Shown: positions 36,700-46,683, counted from the first letter of the stretch. The stretch: 64,000 nucleotides of DNA from Candidatus Obscuribacterales bacterium (GCA_019744775.1 JAIETZ010000001.1:372001-436000); one strand, 5' to 3'. The notes: generated by a model not told the origin, from the sequence alone. Numbers and translations: made by a program.

Positions 36700-37164
36700 T
36701 TAGCCGAAGAACTTCTCTCGTCCTGTCTTTTCGACAATTTTCTCCACAAGCATATCAAACGGTTGCAGATCCTTCCTATGTAGAAGGTAAATGACATGCT
36801 TCTTTCGCAGGATCAAAAACTTAGACCACATGGGCAGACGTACATCGACAATTTCGCCGTAGGGAACTTTTGTCCGCCACAACAGTGTCTTTAAAACCAG
36901 CTTGTCGGCTAAGACCCACACTGTGTCTGCTTCAAAGAGCAAGGGCAGAAGAATCGTCAGATCGAAAAAGAAAACTACCAGATATGTGCAAACGACAATC
37001 GGCAGCTCCTGGGGTCTACCTTCCAGGTTTTGCGAAACCGTGCCGGCAACTAGGGCAAAGTTCAAAAATGCAAGAAGCAGGAAAATGAACCAGCGAAAGA
37101 GAACCTTCCATATCGACAGTTTGAAGGTAAAAGTCTGTTCAGCAAAATTCTCTTTTTTAGGCAT
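36700..37164 (-). CDS. membrane protein with PH-like domain
   Basis: 154 residues: two membrane helices (FRWFIFLLLAFLNFALVAG and VVCTYLVVFFFDLTILLPLL) followed by a small domain (DTVWVLADKLVLKTLLWRTK, then GEIVDVRLP) that looks like the bacterial PH (bPH2/DUF304-type) fold. Function unknown. It is the likely first gene of a unit with the B12-binding protein, which begins 24 bp after its stop; a functional link is not evident. Confidence 0.6.
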   Translation of the reverse strand: MPKKENFAEQTFTFKLSIWKVLFRWFIFLLLAFLNFALVAGTVSQNLEGRPQELPIVVCTYLVVFFFDLTILLPLLFEADTVWVLADKLVLKTLLWRTKVPYGEIVDVRLPMWSKFLILRKKHVIYLLHRKDLQPFDMLVEKIVEKTGREKFFG

Positions 37165-37219
37165 GCCAATTCCTTCTAGCGCGCTTATTATAAAGCCTTG
37201 GAACCCAAAATCGATTTAG

Positions 37220-38602
37220 ATGTCAGATAGCGTTCAAAACACCGCCAAAACAACAAAAGCCGCGCCACTTGTGGAAGGCAGTCTCTGGCGCGCTATCTGG
37301 ATTATGTCCTGGCCGCTGATGATTACAACGGTGACTAGCTCTGTTGTCGGTGCAGTCGATATACAAGTAGCCGGCATTTTAGGATCCGCTGCCCAAGCCG
37401 CTGTCGGCTTAGCCGAGCAAGTCTTGTTTCTCTTCCAAGTCCTTATTATGTCTGTAGGTGTCGGCACTACAGCCATAGTCTCAAGAGCTATTGGTGCAGG
37501 CCAAACCGAAGAAGCGACTATCGCCACAGCTCAGTCTCTAGCGCTATCCGTAATGCTTGGAATAACGCTTGTATTCGTGGCTATCGGCGCCGCCAATTTC
37601 TTAGTGCCCTTATTCAGCAATGGTCAGGAAGTTGTCTCAATGGGCCGGACGTATCTGACCATCATTTGTTTTTTGCTTTTCCCTTTCAGTGTCACCGCAT
37701 TAATCAACGCCACATTTCGAGCCATCGGTGATGCCAAAATACCTTTGATGGTGATGTGCGTAATCGCGGTGATTAACATTGTCGGCGATTACATAACTGT
37801 TGTAGGCAACTGGCCGGTACCAGGTCTCGGTATAAAAGGCATAGCTTTATCCGGCGTCATTGCGTCTTGTTTCGGCAGCGTGATTGCCTTATGGGCATTG
37901 AAAAGATCAACACTCAAGGAAAGTTTCAAACACTTCTTTCCTCTTTCCGGCAAGCAAATGATGCGCGTGCTGCACATAGGCATTCCTTCGACACTGCAAC
38001 GCATTAGCTGGATCGGCGGCACATTCGTCCTCTTCCTTATTCTCGCTCGCTGCAATAATCCTACTAATGCATTAGCTTCGTGGAGTATCGGTATGCGCGT
38101 GGAAAGCTTTGTTTTTATGCCGTTGATGGCATTATCGATGGCAGTAGCCTCAATCGTTGGTCAGTCACTAGGAGCCAAGGAAATCAAACGGGCTTTTAAG
38201 GCGGGATGGCATGTTACCAACTTAGGAATAGGACTTATGTTGTGTCTTGCCACATTGCTATTTGTTTTCGCCAGACCTTTTGCGGAAACCATGAGTCATG
38301 ATGCCAAAACAATTGAATACACAATTGATTACCTGCGCATCAACGCGATAAGCGAGCCATTCTTATCGGTGGGCATGGTTTTAGCAGGAGCATTGCAAGG
38401 GGCTGGTGAGACTCGCGTGCCGATGTGGATTAGCATATTCTGCAGTTGGTGCATTCGCTTGCCGCTAGCGGCGTTTTTAGCACTGGGATTGAATATGGGT
38501 CCTGTAGGTATTTGGTGGGCAATGACGAGCTCTGTAATTATCCAAGCGGGATTAATGGCCTGGCGATTTCAATCAGGCACCTGGCTCAAAGTAAGAGTTT
38601 AA
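37220..38602 (+). CDS. MATE-family efflux transporter
   Basis: 460 residues with 12 predicted membrane helices in two homologous halves. Typical MATE features include the first helix IWIMSWPLMITTVTSSVVGA followed by DIQVAGILG, IVSRAIGAGQTEEA, and in the second half VASIVGQSLGAKEIKRAFKA. These proteins use Na+ or H+ to export cationic drugs or metabolites across the inner membrane. The ATG is 55 bp from the divergent membrane protein gene. It is a single gene on this strand. Confidence 0.93.
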   Translation: MSDSVQNTAKTTKAAPLVEGSLWRAIWIMSWPLMITTVTSSVVGAVDIQVAGILGSAAQAAVGLAEQVLFLFQVLIMSVGVGTTAIVSRAIGAGQTEEATIATAQSLALSVMLGITLVFVAIGAANFLVPLFSNGQEVVSMGRTYLTIICFLLFPFSVTALINATFRAIGDAKIPLMVMCVIAVINIVGDYITVVGNWPVPGLGIKGIALSGVIASCFGSVIALWALKRSTLKESFKHFFPLSGKQMMRVLHIGIPSTLQRISWIGGTFVLFLILARCNNPTNALASWSIGMRVESFVFMPLMALSMAVASIVGQSLGAKEIKRAFKAGWHVTNLGIGLMLCLATLLFVFARPFAETMSHDAKTIEYTIDYLRINAISEPFLSVGMVLAGALQGAGETRVPMWISIFCSWCIRLPLAAFLALGLNMGPVGIWWAMTSSVIIQAGLMAWRFQSGTWLKVRV

Positions 38603-38611
38603 AATAACACT

Positions 38612-41479
38612 CTAAATAACCAAAGGCGGCGGTTCAGGATATGCACCGGAGGTCTGCGACAGCCTGCCGCTAGTTAGCCACCAATCACTTTGCCAGCGCT
38701 TTTCTTGCCACCATTCACGACTAATCTGCCTTTCGGATAGTGCTCCTTTGTATTGCCCTAAAGCGGTGCCATCCGGCACATAAATTGACGGCTGCCAACC
38801 ACTTTCTACACTGAGTAATTGATTGGACAATGAATCCGACACGACAGATGGCGCCAACCAGTTGGACCAGAGAACAATATTAGTTGAGTGATCCGGCATG
38901 GGCGCCTTGACTAAAGGACAAAGAATAGAAAATTCCGAAACCAACGGCGGGCAAACACCACGCAACGGCGAAGTCTTACATGCCTGACCGTTGTAACTAT
39001 TCAAATCCATATCAGCGAAGTACGAAGCAGCTTCTTCATCTTGCCCACGCAAATCGGCATCCATACCGGCGAAGTGATTAACATTCATATCGCGAGCTTG
39101 AACTTGCCAGCAAATTTTGTAAGCGTTGTTTTTTGTGGCATTGGTAATAAGCGCACAGGTGTTTTGATAATGCACCTGTCCTTTCAATATCGGCACCGAC
39201 GCATAAGGTGAAGAATCCAGGCGGTGCATAAGTATCTCGCCCTGATAAGGCTTGGACGGCGCTCTTAAATCCAGATGGAAGAGAAACTTATTCCAGTTGG
39301 AGTATGCAAGTGATGTGGCGGATGCTTGTTGTAAAAAGTCCGGCTGTCGAATAGAAGAACCTATCTGAACAATCTTTGTATCCGCTATAAAAGTCGGCTT
39401 ACTGCCGCACCAGTCTCTGTTATTTAGAATTACACCTTGCCCTGTTGCGCAAGGGTTATTCGAAAGCAATTCAGACACGGTAGGTGCTTTAGTTGGCGGG
39501 TAAAAATCGGCAGCACCCAGAGCATAGTGGGCGTTGTTAACCTTGCGCAGACCGTTAGCCGTCAGCAGTTTCAAGTTTTTCTTCATCGCTAACGAAACCG
39601 CCATGCAGTACTGCGCGTTCTGCAGCGCATTAGCCAAGCGGGGATTCTCTCGAATTACAGCGTTGGTAACAGCAACAGCAGGAGCTTGTTGTTGCTTTAG
39701 TGCTTCAAACCTAGATGCCATTTTTTCATCAAGCGCTTTCAGAGTATTGACATACGTCTGCCAGCCAATATGGTTCATGGAAATAATTTCTTTCATGAGA
39801 CCTTCTGCCTGATCAATGGAATTACCATCGACTGTTGTCACAGATCCGTCGTCATTTATTCTCACGAGCATGGCGTCGCTTGGATAAGCCGACATTGGAC
39901 CGGCATAACTCCACATGCGAGCTTGTTGGCGCATGTACAAATGTGGATTCTTAGCCCAGTTGGTCAAATTACGTGGATCAGTTTTGCCTGTTGTATCCAC
40001 ATTGAGAATGGCACTGATGATGGAGTCGTTCTCGCCAAATGCGGCGCGAGCGGGTTGTACATCCGGCAACAAAGAGAGACTGGAAAACTCAATTGTTGGA
40101 TTGTGTCTATAATGCCAGTAAGTGCGTAAATCAAAAGTAAGCGCCTTCACGACAGATTCAACGTTTGGCTTTAGTCCGAGACTGGAAATCCAGTCATAAA
40201 CGAGAAAAGAAAGTGCCACTGACGGATCGTCACTACTGCGTCCTTTGATGTCTAGATAAGGCTTTTCCACAAGTGCTCCGTTACCAGGCACAGGCCCATT
40301 TTGTGCAACGCGCCAGACTCCGGCTGATTCACTGTTCCAATATTTATATGGACTTTTCGACTCAGCACTTTGCGGATCGAGCATCGAGGCATTCATTATG
40401 CTTATCAGCGAATAGAAATTGAATGCGCCTTGCTCAGGAACACTGGGAAAGCCCTGAGGAAAAGTCAAAAGAAATGCTCCGGACGGACTTGCTTCCAATT
40501 GATTGTTAGCACCGTCGGCTGGTCCTGCAGGTAATTGTGCAGTTGCCTTAAAGTGAGTCTTTGTTGTTTGCGGTTTATCATCTCCGGCAGGAGCAATCAC
40601 AGTAACTATTTCATCGCCTTCGATTTGCACAGCACAAGGAAAATCATCCGAATTACCTAACGGTAAAAATGTCGCGTTATTGACCAGGCGGGCTTTTGAG
40701 CAATCAGGGACAAACTGAACAGTTTCCCCTAAAAGTCCCGGCAATTTGTAGGGTCTATATGCCCTATAAAATCCATCATCGTTTTCAGTTTCCGGATCGC
40801 AATCATGCGGTCTAGGTGTCTGCAGTGTATCTATGCTGCTGTTGTGCAGGCTGCTGATTGTCCCCAACTGATAAGTAAGATTTTCCAGTCGGCAATAGAT
40901 ACGTCCTAATTTCTGCTGATTTCTATTGTAAGCATTAACTGCATCGTTTTGGACGTTTAGCTCGTTTCCTGTTTTGTCGTAGACAGGCATTCTGTTGGAC
41001 AGAGTATTTACAAGTCTGTATTTCAAGGCGTTCATGCTATTGCGAGCCAAATGCAGATCAGCATTCACCCTGTAAGTCATCGTCGTATTTACAATTTCCG
41101 GCTGATTGGCAATTAGCGCACGAAGACGAATTTCAGCCAGAAGCGTATTAATGCTCTTTATCTGGCGGACTTCCTCAGCTCTTGGCGAAGCTTTAGGAGT
41201 CGCCCCGGAATAAACATCACGATTTGGTATATAAGGTCTTTTTACCGGCAAATCATCGACAAGACTTATTCTGCCTAGTGGTCCATCAACAACAACAGCA
41301 GCTAAATCTTTAGCCGCCTGTAAACAGGCAGCCTCAACAGCAGTGTGAGTATCCTGCTCCATACTCATCATGCGAATGTAATTGACGGCAAAAAAGACTA
41401 CCAAAACAACGATGACGGTAACGCATGCCACCATGCGCACACCAACATTACCCACCTGTTTACTTGAGCCCCTAGCCAT
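38612..41479 (-). CDS. very large TadG-like pilus-associated protein
   Basis: 955 residues. Only the N-terminus resembles anything: a short basic start, one membrane helix (VRMVACVTVIVVLVVFFAVN, about 13-32) and YIRMMSMEQDTHTAVEAACL, as in TadE/TadG pseudopilin-like proteins where such a helix ends before a Glu/Thr-rich stretch. The long remaining part is rich in Asn, Tyr, Trp and Pro with scattered cysteines (for example HDCDPETENDDG and RDWCGSKP) that may form disulfides outside the cell. No tad/flp pilus genes are nearby. The MATE gene is convergent with only 9 bp between stops. Function unknown. Confidence 0.6.
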   Translation of the reverse strand: MARGSSKQVGNVGVRMVACVTVIVVLVVFFAVNYIRMMSMEQDTHTAVEAACLQAAKDLAAVVVDGPLGRISLVDDLPVKRPYIPNRDVYSGATPKASPRAEEVRQIKSINTLLAEIRLRALIANQPEIVNTTMTYRVNADLHLARNSMNALKYRLVNTLSNRMPVYDKTGNELNVQNDAVNAYNRNQQKLGRIYCRLENLTYQLGTISSLHNSSIDTLQTPRPHDCDPETENDDGFYRAYRPYKLPGLLGETVQFVPDCSKARLVNNATFLPLGNSDDFPCAVQIEGDEIVTVIAPAGDDKPQTTKTHFKATAQLPAGPADGANNQLEASPSGAFLLTFPQGFPSVPEQGAFNFYSLISIMNASMLDPQSAESKSPYKYWNSESAGVWRVAQNGPVPGNGALVEKPYLDIKGRSSDDPSVALSFLVYDWISSLGLKPNVESVVKALTFDLRTYWHYRHNPTIEFSSLSLLPDVQPARAAFGENDSIISAILNVDTTGKTDPRNLTNWAKNPHLYMRQQARMWSYAGPMSAYPSDAMLVRINDDGSVTTVDGNSIDQAEGLMKEIISMNHIGWQTYVNTLKALDEKMASRFEALKQQQAPAVAVTNAVIRENPRLANALQNAQYCMAVSLAMKKNLKLLTANGLRKVNNAHYALGAADFYPPTKAPTVSELLSNNPCATGQGVILNNRDWCGSKPTFIADTKIVQIGSSIRQPDFLQQASATSLAYSNWNKFLFHLDLRAPSKPYQGEILMHRLDSSPYASVPILKGQVHYQNTCALITNATKNNAYKICWQVQARDMNVNHFAGMDADLRGQDEEAASYFADMDLNSYNGQACKTSPLRGVCPPLVSEFSILCPLVKAPMPDHSTNIVLWSNWLAPSVVSDSLSNQLLSVESGWQPSIYVPDGTALGQYKGALSERQISREWWQEKRWQSDWWLTSGRLSQTSGAYPEPPPLVI

Positions 41480-41551
41480 TGAGGTCTTTTCGTAGTAAGA
41501 AAACGCCTAATTATATTAAATAGCAGGTTAATGGTAACTTACCGAGATCGG

Positions 41552-42772
41552 TTAGTCAATTTTCAAGGTGCGGTTCTTTCCGGCATACATAGAAAGCAAG
41601 AACCATTGAGCCAGGCGGACTTGGGCAGTACCGAAGTTATATTCGAAAAGACCCGATATCAATAAAGCCACAGTAGCCGCAAACAGTCCCAGCAAAAGCG
41701 ATCGCTCGGGTAATTCGCCACTAGATGTGGTATCACCAAGGGCAAAGTAACTGCGACCCAAACTTACAACAACCCAGAGCCAGAGCAGTAAATAGGCTGC
41801 AGTTCCCACTATGCCAAGGCAGGTCAACATCTGGAAGTAGTTGCTGTGAGCGTGATTGAGATCCTTAGAACGCCCGGGCACAATGGCTTCCGGAATATCA
41901 AAGCGTGGAAAGTGTGTGATACCCACTCCAAACACCGGAGAGGACTGCCAAACCTCAATTGATTTCTGCCAGATTTGCAGGCGCACTCGCGTGCTTACAT
42001 CCTGTTGCCAATTAGTAAGAGGAGCAAGTCTTTGTTTAACGACAGGGACAAACATGTAGCTAAGCAGACCAATCAAAGCTACAACCACAGCCGACTTCAA
42101 GAAAAAGCGAACAGACTTGAGACTGGCTAAGGAGGCAACGCCGGCAAGAAATCCCAACCAAGCACTTCGCTCTGCGGCAAACAAAACGCCCAAGCAGTTA
42201 AAGACGGCTGTGATATACGGATTGAACCAGACTTTCGGCGAAAGCTTCTTTTGATCGACAGCAAATGCAAGCGATACAAGTGCAAATAACTGCATTTGTC
42301 CTGCATAAGCCATGGGAGCACTTAAAAAGCCTGTGCCCTGCAACCACTGGTAACCAAAAGGATGAAAATTGAAAAGTTGCTGAATAGCGCTCCAGATTCC
42401 AGACACCGCTGTGATTGCCAGCAACACTTTGAGCGAATTGAAGACCAGCTGTCTTCTCGTGCGAAACAGCTGATAGCCCCAGAAGTAGACAATAAGCGAT
42501 CTCAATGTCCAAACCGACTTGCCTGCTTCACCAATGCCGCCATTTGCTAAGCCCGATACAAATACAGCGGCAATGAAAATCAAAAGCGGAATAGCAAACG
42601 GTGCTTCTGGAAGCGAAGACAAAGCCTGCTTGTCTTTACCAATTACGCACTTAGCCAACCAGACAACTAGGCCGATTACAAGAATCACCCAAGAGCCGGA
42701 TAACGTCAGCGGCAAACTTGCTGCATAAGCGTAAGCCAGCACCGTTTCGACAAGCAGTAAATTGTTCAACAT
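41552..42772 (-). CDS. O-antigen ligase-like (Wzy/WaaL) protein
   Basis: 406 residues, about 11-12 membrane helices. A large periplasmic loop carries TRVRLQIWQKSIEVWQSSPV and NHAHSNYFQMLTCLGIVG, the signature of the Wzy_C/O-antigen ligase family, which transfers or joins polysaccharide chains from an undecaprenyl carrier. It may attach O-antigen or another glycan. Its ATG overlaps the trpS stop by one base (TAATG), so it is translated with trpS although the functions are unrelated. No other polysaccharide genes are in the window. Confidence 0.85.
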   Translation of the reverse strand: MLNNLLLVETVLAYAYAASLPLTLSGSWVILVIGLVVWLAKCVIGKDKQALSSLPEAPFAIPLLIFIAAVFVSGLANGGIGEAGKSVWTLRSLIVYFWGYQLFRTRRQLVFNSLKVLLAITAVSGIWSAIQQLFNFHPFGYQWLQGTGFLSAPMAYAGQMQLFALVSLAFAVDQKKLSPKVWFNPYITAVFNCLGVLFAAERSAWLGFLAGVASLASLKSVRFFLKSAVVVALIGLLSYMFVPVVKQRLAPLTNWQQDVSTRVRLQIWQKSIEVWQSSPVFGVGITHFPRFDIPEAIVPGRSKDLNHAHSNYFQMLTCLGIVGTAAYLLLWLWVVVSLGRSYFALGDTTSSGELPERSLLLGLFAATVALLISGLFEYNFGTAQVRLAQWFLLSMYAGKNRTLKID

Positions 42773-43896
42773 TACTTGTGCCAGTCGACAAGCTTCATTA
42801 TTTCGCGTACCTCAGCCAATGTTTGCTTCGCTACGAGGCGCGCCTTTTTGTTACCATGCTCTAGTTTTTTGCGTACACCGTCAGGATCTTTGGCAAGTCT
42901 TTCTCTCTTTTCTCTTATCGGTGCAAAAAATTCGTTGACCATTTCAGCCAATCTGACTTTGCAGTCTACGCAACCGATGAGGGCATTCTCACACTGTTTT
43001 TTGACATCAGACAAAAAGAGTTGAGGATTTTCCATAGACATGTTATTCGCAAACAGATTGTAATAGGGCCATGGCACCTCACACAAATCCGTGTGACCAG
43101 GATCAGTCTTCGCTATACGAGTGCGATCCGTAATCATTTGCTTGACTTTCTTGATGGTATCATCTTCGGTATCAGCAATCTTAATGTCATTGTTGTATGA
43201 CTTGCCCATTTTCTGCCCATCTACACCCTTCAACAACGGAGTTGATGTGTATTTTGGTTGAGGCTCAGGGAAACAATCCACACCGTAAAGCGTGTTAAAT
43301 TTCCGAGCTACGTCACGAGCAAATTCTAAATGTGACTCTTGATCTTTTCCGACAGGCACAAGGTTGCCCTTCATTGCCAAAATATCGCAAGTCATCAAAA
43401 CAGGATAACCAATGAGTCCGTAAGTAGCCTTTTGTCTAGCTTCTTCTTCGTCATTGGCCAACATGCGAATCATGTCTTTGAGTCCCGGCTCACCTTCAAC
43501 CCAGCTTTGCGGACTTATCATCGACAGCAAAACATGCAACTCTGCTATTTCAGGTACTGCAGACTGCACATAGACCGCGGCACGATCAGGGTCGATGCCG
43601 CAAGCAAACCAATCAAGGGCAATTTCCCAGATGCTATTTGTAATCTGAGAAGTGTCCTGGTATTTTGTGGTCAATGCATGCCAATCAGCAATCATGAAGA
43701 AAGCATCATAGCTTTGCTGCAATTCAAGCCAATTCGTCAAAGCACCAAAATAATGCCCAATGTGCAAGCGTCCTGTTGGACGCATTCCGGACATAATTCT
43801 CATTGCCTTCGGTTTAACATCGGCAATGAGACTACCGCCTGAAGCTGGTTCAGGGGCAGTACCCGTGGACGGGTGTAATTTCGTTCGCTGAGTCAA
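42772..43896 (-). CDS. trpS: tryptophanyl-tRNA synthetase
   Basis: Charges tRNA-Trp. SGMRPTGRLHIGHYFGAL includes the HIGH motif, DGQKMGKSYNN is the KMSKS motif, and MTCDILAMKGNLVPVGKDQ is typical of bacterial TrpRS. The TTG start gives 374 residues and lies 14 bp after the small basic gene. An ATG at 43803 (MRIMSGMRPTG) would match usual family starts with about 343 residues; the 31 extra residues look unstructured, so the true start is open. Operon: basic 35-residue gene, trpS, O-antigen ligase. Confidence 0.94.
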   Translation of the reverse strand: MTQRTKLHPSTGTAPEPASGGSLIADVKPKAMRIMSGMRPTGRLHIGHYFGALTNWLELQQSYDAFFMIADWHALTTKYQDTSQITNSIWEIALDWFACGIDPDRAAVYVQSAVPEIAELHVLLSMISPQSWVEGEPGLKDMIRMLANDEEEARQKATYGLIGYPVLMTCDILAMKGNLVPVGKDQESHLEFARDVARKFNTLYGVDCFPEPQPKYTSTPLLKGVDGQKMGKSYNNDIKIADTEDDTIKKVKQMITDRTRIAKTDPGHTDLCEVPWPYYNLFANNMSMENPQLFLSDVKKQCENALIGCVDCKVRLAEMVNEFFAPIREKRERLAKDPDGVRKKLEHGNKKARLVAKQTLAEVREIMKLVDWHK

Positions 43897-43910
43897 TTTG
43901 TTTCAACTGC

Positions 43911-44018
43911 CTACTTGTTTTGAGCTTTGGCGATTTTTTCTCTGACTTCGGCCTTCTGTCTGTCTTTCTTGGCCAAACGGCGGCGTTTTTTCTCGCGAGC
44001 ATTGTATTTGCGCGTCAT
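43911..44018 (-). CDS. tiny, very basic protein (35 aa) ahead of trpS
   Basis: A 36-codon frame from ATG with GGAG 5 bp upstream to TAG, too short for normal gene calling. It encodes MTRKYNAREKKRRRLAKKDR followed by QKAEVREKIAKAQNK: about half Lys/Arg, no hydrophobic core, likely one helix. The strong ribosome binding site, the even codon use and the tight spacing to trpS (14 bp) support a real gene. Its composition recalls small ribosome-associated proteins (such as the THX or DUF6800 kind), but no family is recognised with certainty. Confidence 0.6.
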   Translation of the reverse strand: MTRKYNAREKKRRRLAKKDRQKAEVREKIAKAQNK

Positions 44019-44189
44019 AAGAGCTCCTTGCTTCTGTATGGGAAACAACGATTTTACAAGCAATTGCGGCGTTCCAGCCCGCGTGTTAACAAGATGACAA
44101 TTTACAAACCTTAATCTTTCTCTTGACTGCTAGATACTTGTTTGAAATGGGTAGAAACAATTAGACACCCTCATTAGTAAGGAGCCTTC

Positions 44190-45140
44190 ATGGCTGCACG
44201 AGTAACCGAAGAAGTGACCGAGGACTGGTCAGAACAGCCACTCTTTGAAGAGGCTGCGGACGCTGCTGCAGAGGAAGAAGAGGAAACTCCTGAGGTTCCT
44301 GAGGCTGCCTTTACCGAGGATTCAGTCAGACTTTATTTGAGAGAAATCGGGCGCGTCAAAATGGTTAAGCCCGATGAAGAGATTGAATTGGCTCGCCAGA
44401 TTGCCAAGGGCGACGAAAAAGCAAAGAAAAAGCTTATCCAAGCCAATCTTCGTTTGGTCATCTCAATAGCAAAGAAGTACGTCAATCGCGGACTACCTTT
44501 CCAAGACCTTATTCAGGAAGGGAATGTCGGCTTAATTCGCGCTGCTGAAAAATTCGACCACACCAAAGGTTTTAAATTCTCGACTTACGCCACCTGGTGG
44601 ATTCGCCAGGCAATTAGCCGCGGTTTGGCTGATAAATCCAGAACCATCCGCGTACCTGTGCACATGGTTGAATCCATAAATAAGATGAAGAAGACAAGCG
44701 CCCGCCTGGCTCAGGAATTGGGACGCAAACCAACAGAGGCTGAGCTGTCTTCCGCCATGGATTTGCCGGTCAACAAAATCAAAGAAATCATCCAGGCAGA
44801 TAGAGAACCTATCTCCATGGAAATGCCCTTAAATAGGGACGAAGAGACTTATTTAGGTGACCTCATCGAGGACAACGAATCGGCTCGCCCCGATTCGACA
44901 ACAGAAGAAGAACTCATGCGGCAGGATCTCAATCGCATGCTTTCGCAATTGACTCCTCGTGAACGCGACATTATGCACTTGCGCTATGGCTTGGAAGATG
45001 GTCGCCAGAGAACTCTTGAAGAAGTCGGACGCTTATTCAACATTACTCGTGAACGCGTCAGACAAATCGAGCACAAAGCCTTTAGAAAACTGCGCCAGCC
45101 GGCCTGGTCATCCAAGCTTGCCGGATATCTCGAAGACTAG
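44190..45140 (+). CDS. rpoD: primary sigma factor (RpoD/SigA type)
   Basis: 316 residues. Region 1.2 ([20 protein letters not shown]), 2.1-2.4 ([19 protein letters not shown], then [16 protein letters not shown], the promoter-melting and -10 reading helix), region 3 ([15 protein letters not shown]) and region 4 ([37 protein letters not shown]) are all present. Region 1.1 is replaced by a short Glu-rich N-terminus. It is most like group 1 but could be a group 2 housekeeping sigma. AAGGAG lies upstream of the ATG. A single gene followed by a repeat element. Confidence 0.93.
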   Translation: MAARVTEEVTEDWSEQPLFEEAADAAAEEEEETPEVPEAAFTEDSVRLYLREIGRVKMVKPDEEIELARQIAKGDEKAKKKLIQANLRLVISIAKKYVNRGLPFQDLIQEGNVGLIRAAEKFDHTKGFKFSTYATWWIRQAISRGLADKSRTIRVPVHMVESINKMKKTSARLAQELGRKPTEAELSSAMDLPVNKIKEIIQADREPISMEMPLNRDEETYLGDLIEDNESARPDSTTEEELMRQDLNRMLSQLTPRERDIMHLRYGLEDGRQRTLEEVGRLFNITRERVRQIEHKAFRKLRQPAWSSKLAGYLED

Positions 45141-45171
45141 TTCGTTTCATGCATTTCACAAGCTAGCAATG

Positions 45172-45258
45172 CAAGAGCGGCGATGAGCCGGTCGTTAGCA
45201 TTGCGGTAAGTTGTGCCGGAGGCAAGCAGAGGTGGAGTGAAACGCAACCGGAGCGTTA
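45172..45258 (+). repeat. dispersed intergenic repeat, copy D
   Basis: Same family as the other copies: CAAGAGCGGCGATGAGCCGG, later GCCGGAGGCAAGCAGAGGTG and CGCAACCGGAGCGTTA. It begins 31 bp after the sigma factor stop. Its right end supplies the bases of a TATAAT box. Confidence 0.8.
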
Positions 45259-45262
45259 TAAT
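45257..45262 (+). promoter_or_regulatory. -10 box formed at the end of repeat D
   Basis: TATAAT, 23 bp before the mgtE start. Its first bases are the last bases of the repeat. No clear -35 is seen. It suggests that the repeat can donate a promoter to the gene downstream. Confidence 0.35.
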
Positions 45263-45284
45263 ATGACCTTTCGGGTGATAGGCG

Positions 45285-46667
45285 TTGATAACCGAGCAAA
45301 CCGAATTGAGTGTCGAAACCATTCGTTCGTTGTTAGAAGCTTCGGACAGGCAGCGGCTTAGGCTGGTTTTGAATGATCAGCACCCAGCTGACATTGCAGT
45401 CTTAATAGCAGAATTGAACAAAGAAGAGAGACTTTCTTGTTTCCGCATACTCGACCTTGATAACGCATCTGAAGTCTTGGCCGAATTAGAAGCAGATATA
45501 TCTCGCGAACTATTGCACGAATTAGGCAATAGAGGCGTTGTACCTATCATCATGCGCATGGCACCTGACGAAGCTGCCGACTTGCTGTCGGAATTGCCGG
45601 AAGCGGAAGCAACATCAATCATCAGCCAAATTGGCGATGACGAAAGCGCGCAAGACATCAAAGAGCTTATGTCTTTTGAAGAAGACTCCGCCGGCGGCAT
45701 CATGTCCAACGACTATCTTGCTTTGGAAAGCTCGATGACTGCAAGTGACGCCTTGGCACGATTACGAGAAACGTACGAAGAACTAGATGAAGAAATTTAC
45801 GACGTATATGTTGTCGACGAAAACGATCATCTTGTCGGTCGCGTGTCCGTACGCGAACTTTTAACAGCAGATCCGGACATTCCTGTCGAAAGCATCATGG
45901 ATGCTGATGTATTTTCTGTAAATACCGACACAGACCAAGAAGAAGCTGCCGACAAATTAAGTCACTATGACGTATTGTCACTGCCCGTTGTCGACAAAGA
46001 AGGCAAACTCAAAGGTATCATCACCGCAGACGACGTCCTCGACGTTTTAGAAGAAGAAGCAACTGAGGACATTTACGAATCATCCGGTATTAACGTACCC
46101 GAGATGGAGACAAGTGAGGCTTTAACCTACAACTTGCCTCTGGCATTTCGCGCTAGGCTGCCTTGGCTTGTCGTTACCTTATTGATTGAAACAGGCTCAG
46201 TACTCGTCATCACTCACTTTGATCACATGATTCAACAAACAGTAGCAGCCGCCTCTTTCATGCCACTGCTATCAGGTGTAACCGGTTCAGTTGCCACTCA
46301 AAGTACTTGCATCATGATTCGCGGAACGGCAACAGGGCATTTCAACTGGAGCTTAGCCTGGCGAAACACTTGGCACGAAGCCCGTGTGGGTGCGCTTTTA
46401 GGCTTAGCTTGCGGATTTATTGCCTGGTCGGTAAGTGTAATTATGCATGCCGGTCATCCAACGGCACTGGGCGTCATAGTCGGTTTTTCGTTGTGCCTAA
46501 CGATGACAGTTGGCGTGTTAATAGGCACAGTAACGCCGATGATGTTTCACCGCTTAGGCATTGACCCGGCGCATGCATCCGGTCCTCTTATAACCAGTAT
46601 TCTCGACGTTTGCACAATGACTATTTATTTGAGCATCGTGCACATTTGTCTAACTCAACTCCTCTAA
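45285..46667 (+). CDS. mgtE: magnesium transporter MgtE
   Basis: 460 residues with the full MgtE layout: N-terminal Mg2+-sensing helical domain (LRLVLNDQHPADIAVLIAEL, then MAPDEAADLLSELPEAEA), two CBS domains (about 140-265; VMSNDY-like, VESIMDADVFSVNTDTD, ADDVLDVLEEEA) and five membrane helices including LPLAFRARLPWLVVTLL and the pore helix SGVTGSVATQSTCIMIRG. It carries Mg2+ inward, gated by cytosolic Mg2+. The TTG start has a weak GGGTGA upstream. It is 16 bp ahead of the carboxyltransferase gene. Confidence 0.94.
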   Translation: MITEQTELSVETIRSLLEASDRQRLRLVLNDQHPADIAVLIAELNKEERLSCFRILDLDNASEVLAELEADISRELLHELGNRGVVPIIMRMAPDEAADLLSELPEAEATSIISQIGDDESAQDIKELMSFEEDSAGGIMSNDYLALESSMTASDALARLRETYEELDEEIYDVYVVDENDHLVGRVSVRELLTADPDIPVESIMDADVFSVNTDTDQEEAADKLSHYDVLSLPVVDKEGKLKGIITADDVLDVLEEEATEDIYESSGINVPEMETSEALTYNLPLAFRARLPWLVVTLLIETGSVLVITHFDHMIQQTVAAASFMPLLSGVTGSVATQSTCIMIRGTATGHFNWSLAWRNTWHEARVGALLGLACGFIAWSVSVIMHAGHPTALGVIVGFSLCLTMTVGVLIGTVTPMMFHRLGIDPAHASGPLITSILDVCTMTIYLSIVHICLTQLL

Positions 46668-46683
46668 AACAAGCGAGTAAATC

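Noticed and set aside
44121-44150. TTGACT as the -35 of rpoD
   Set aside because: No acceptable -10 lies 16-19 bp downstream.
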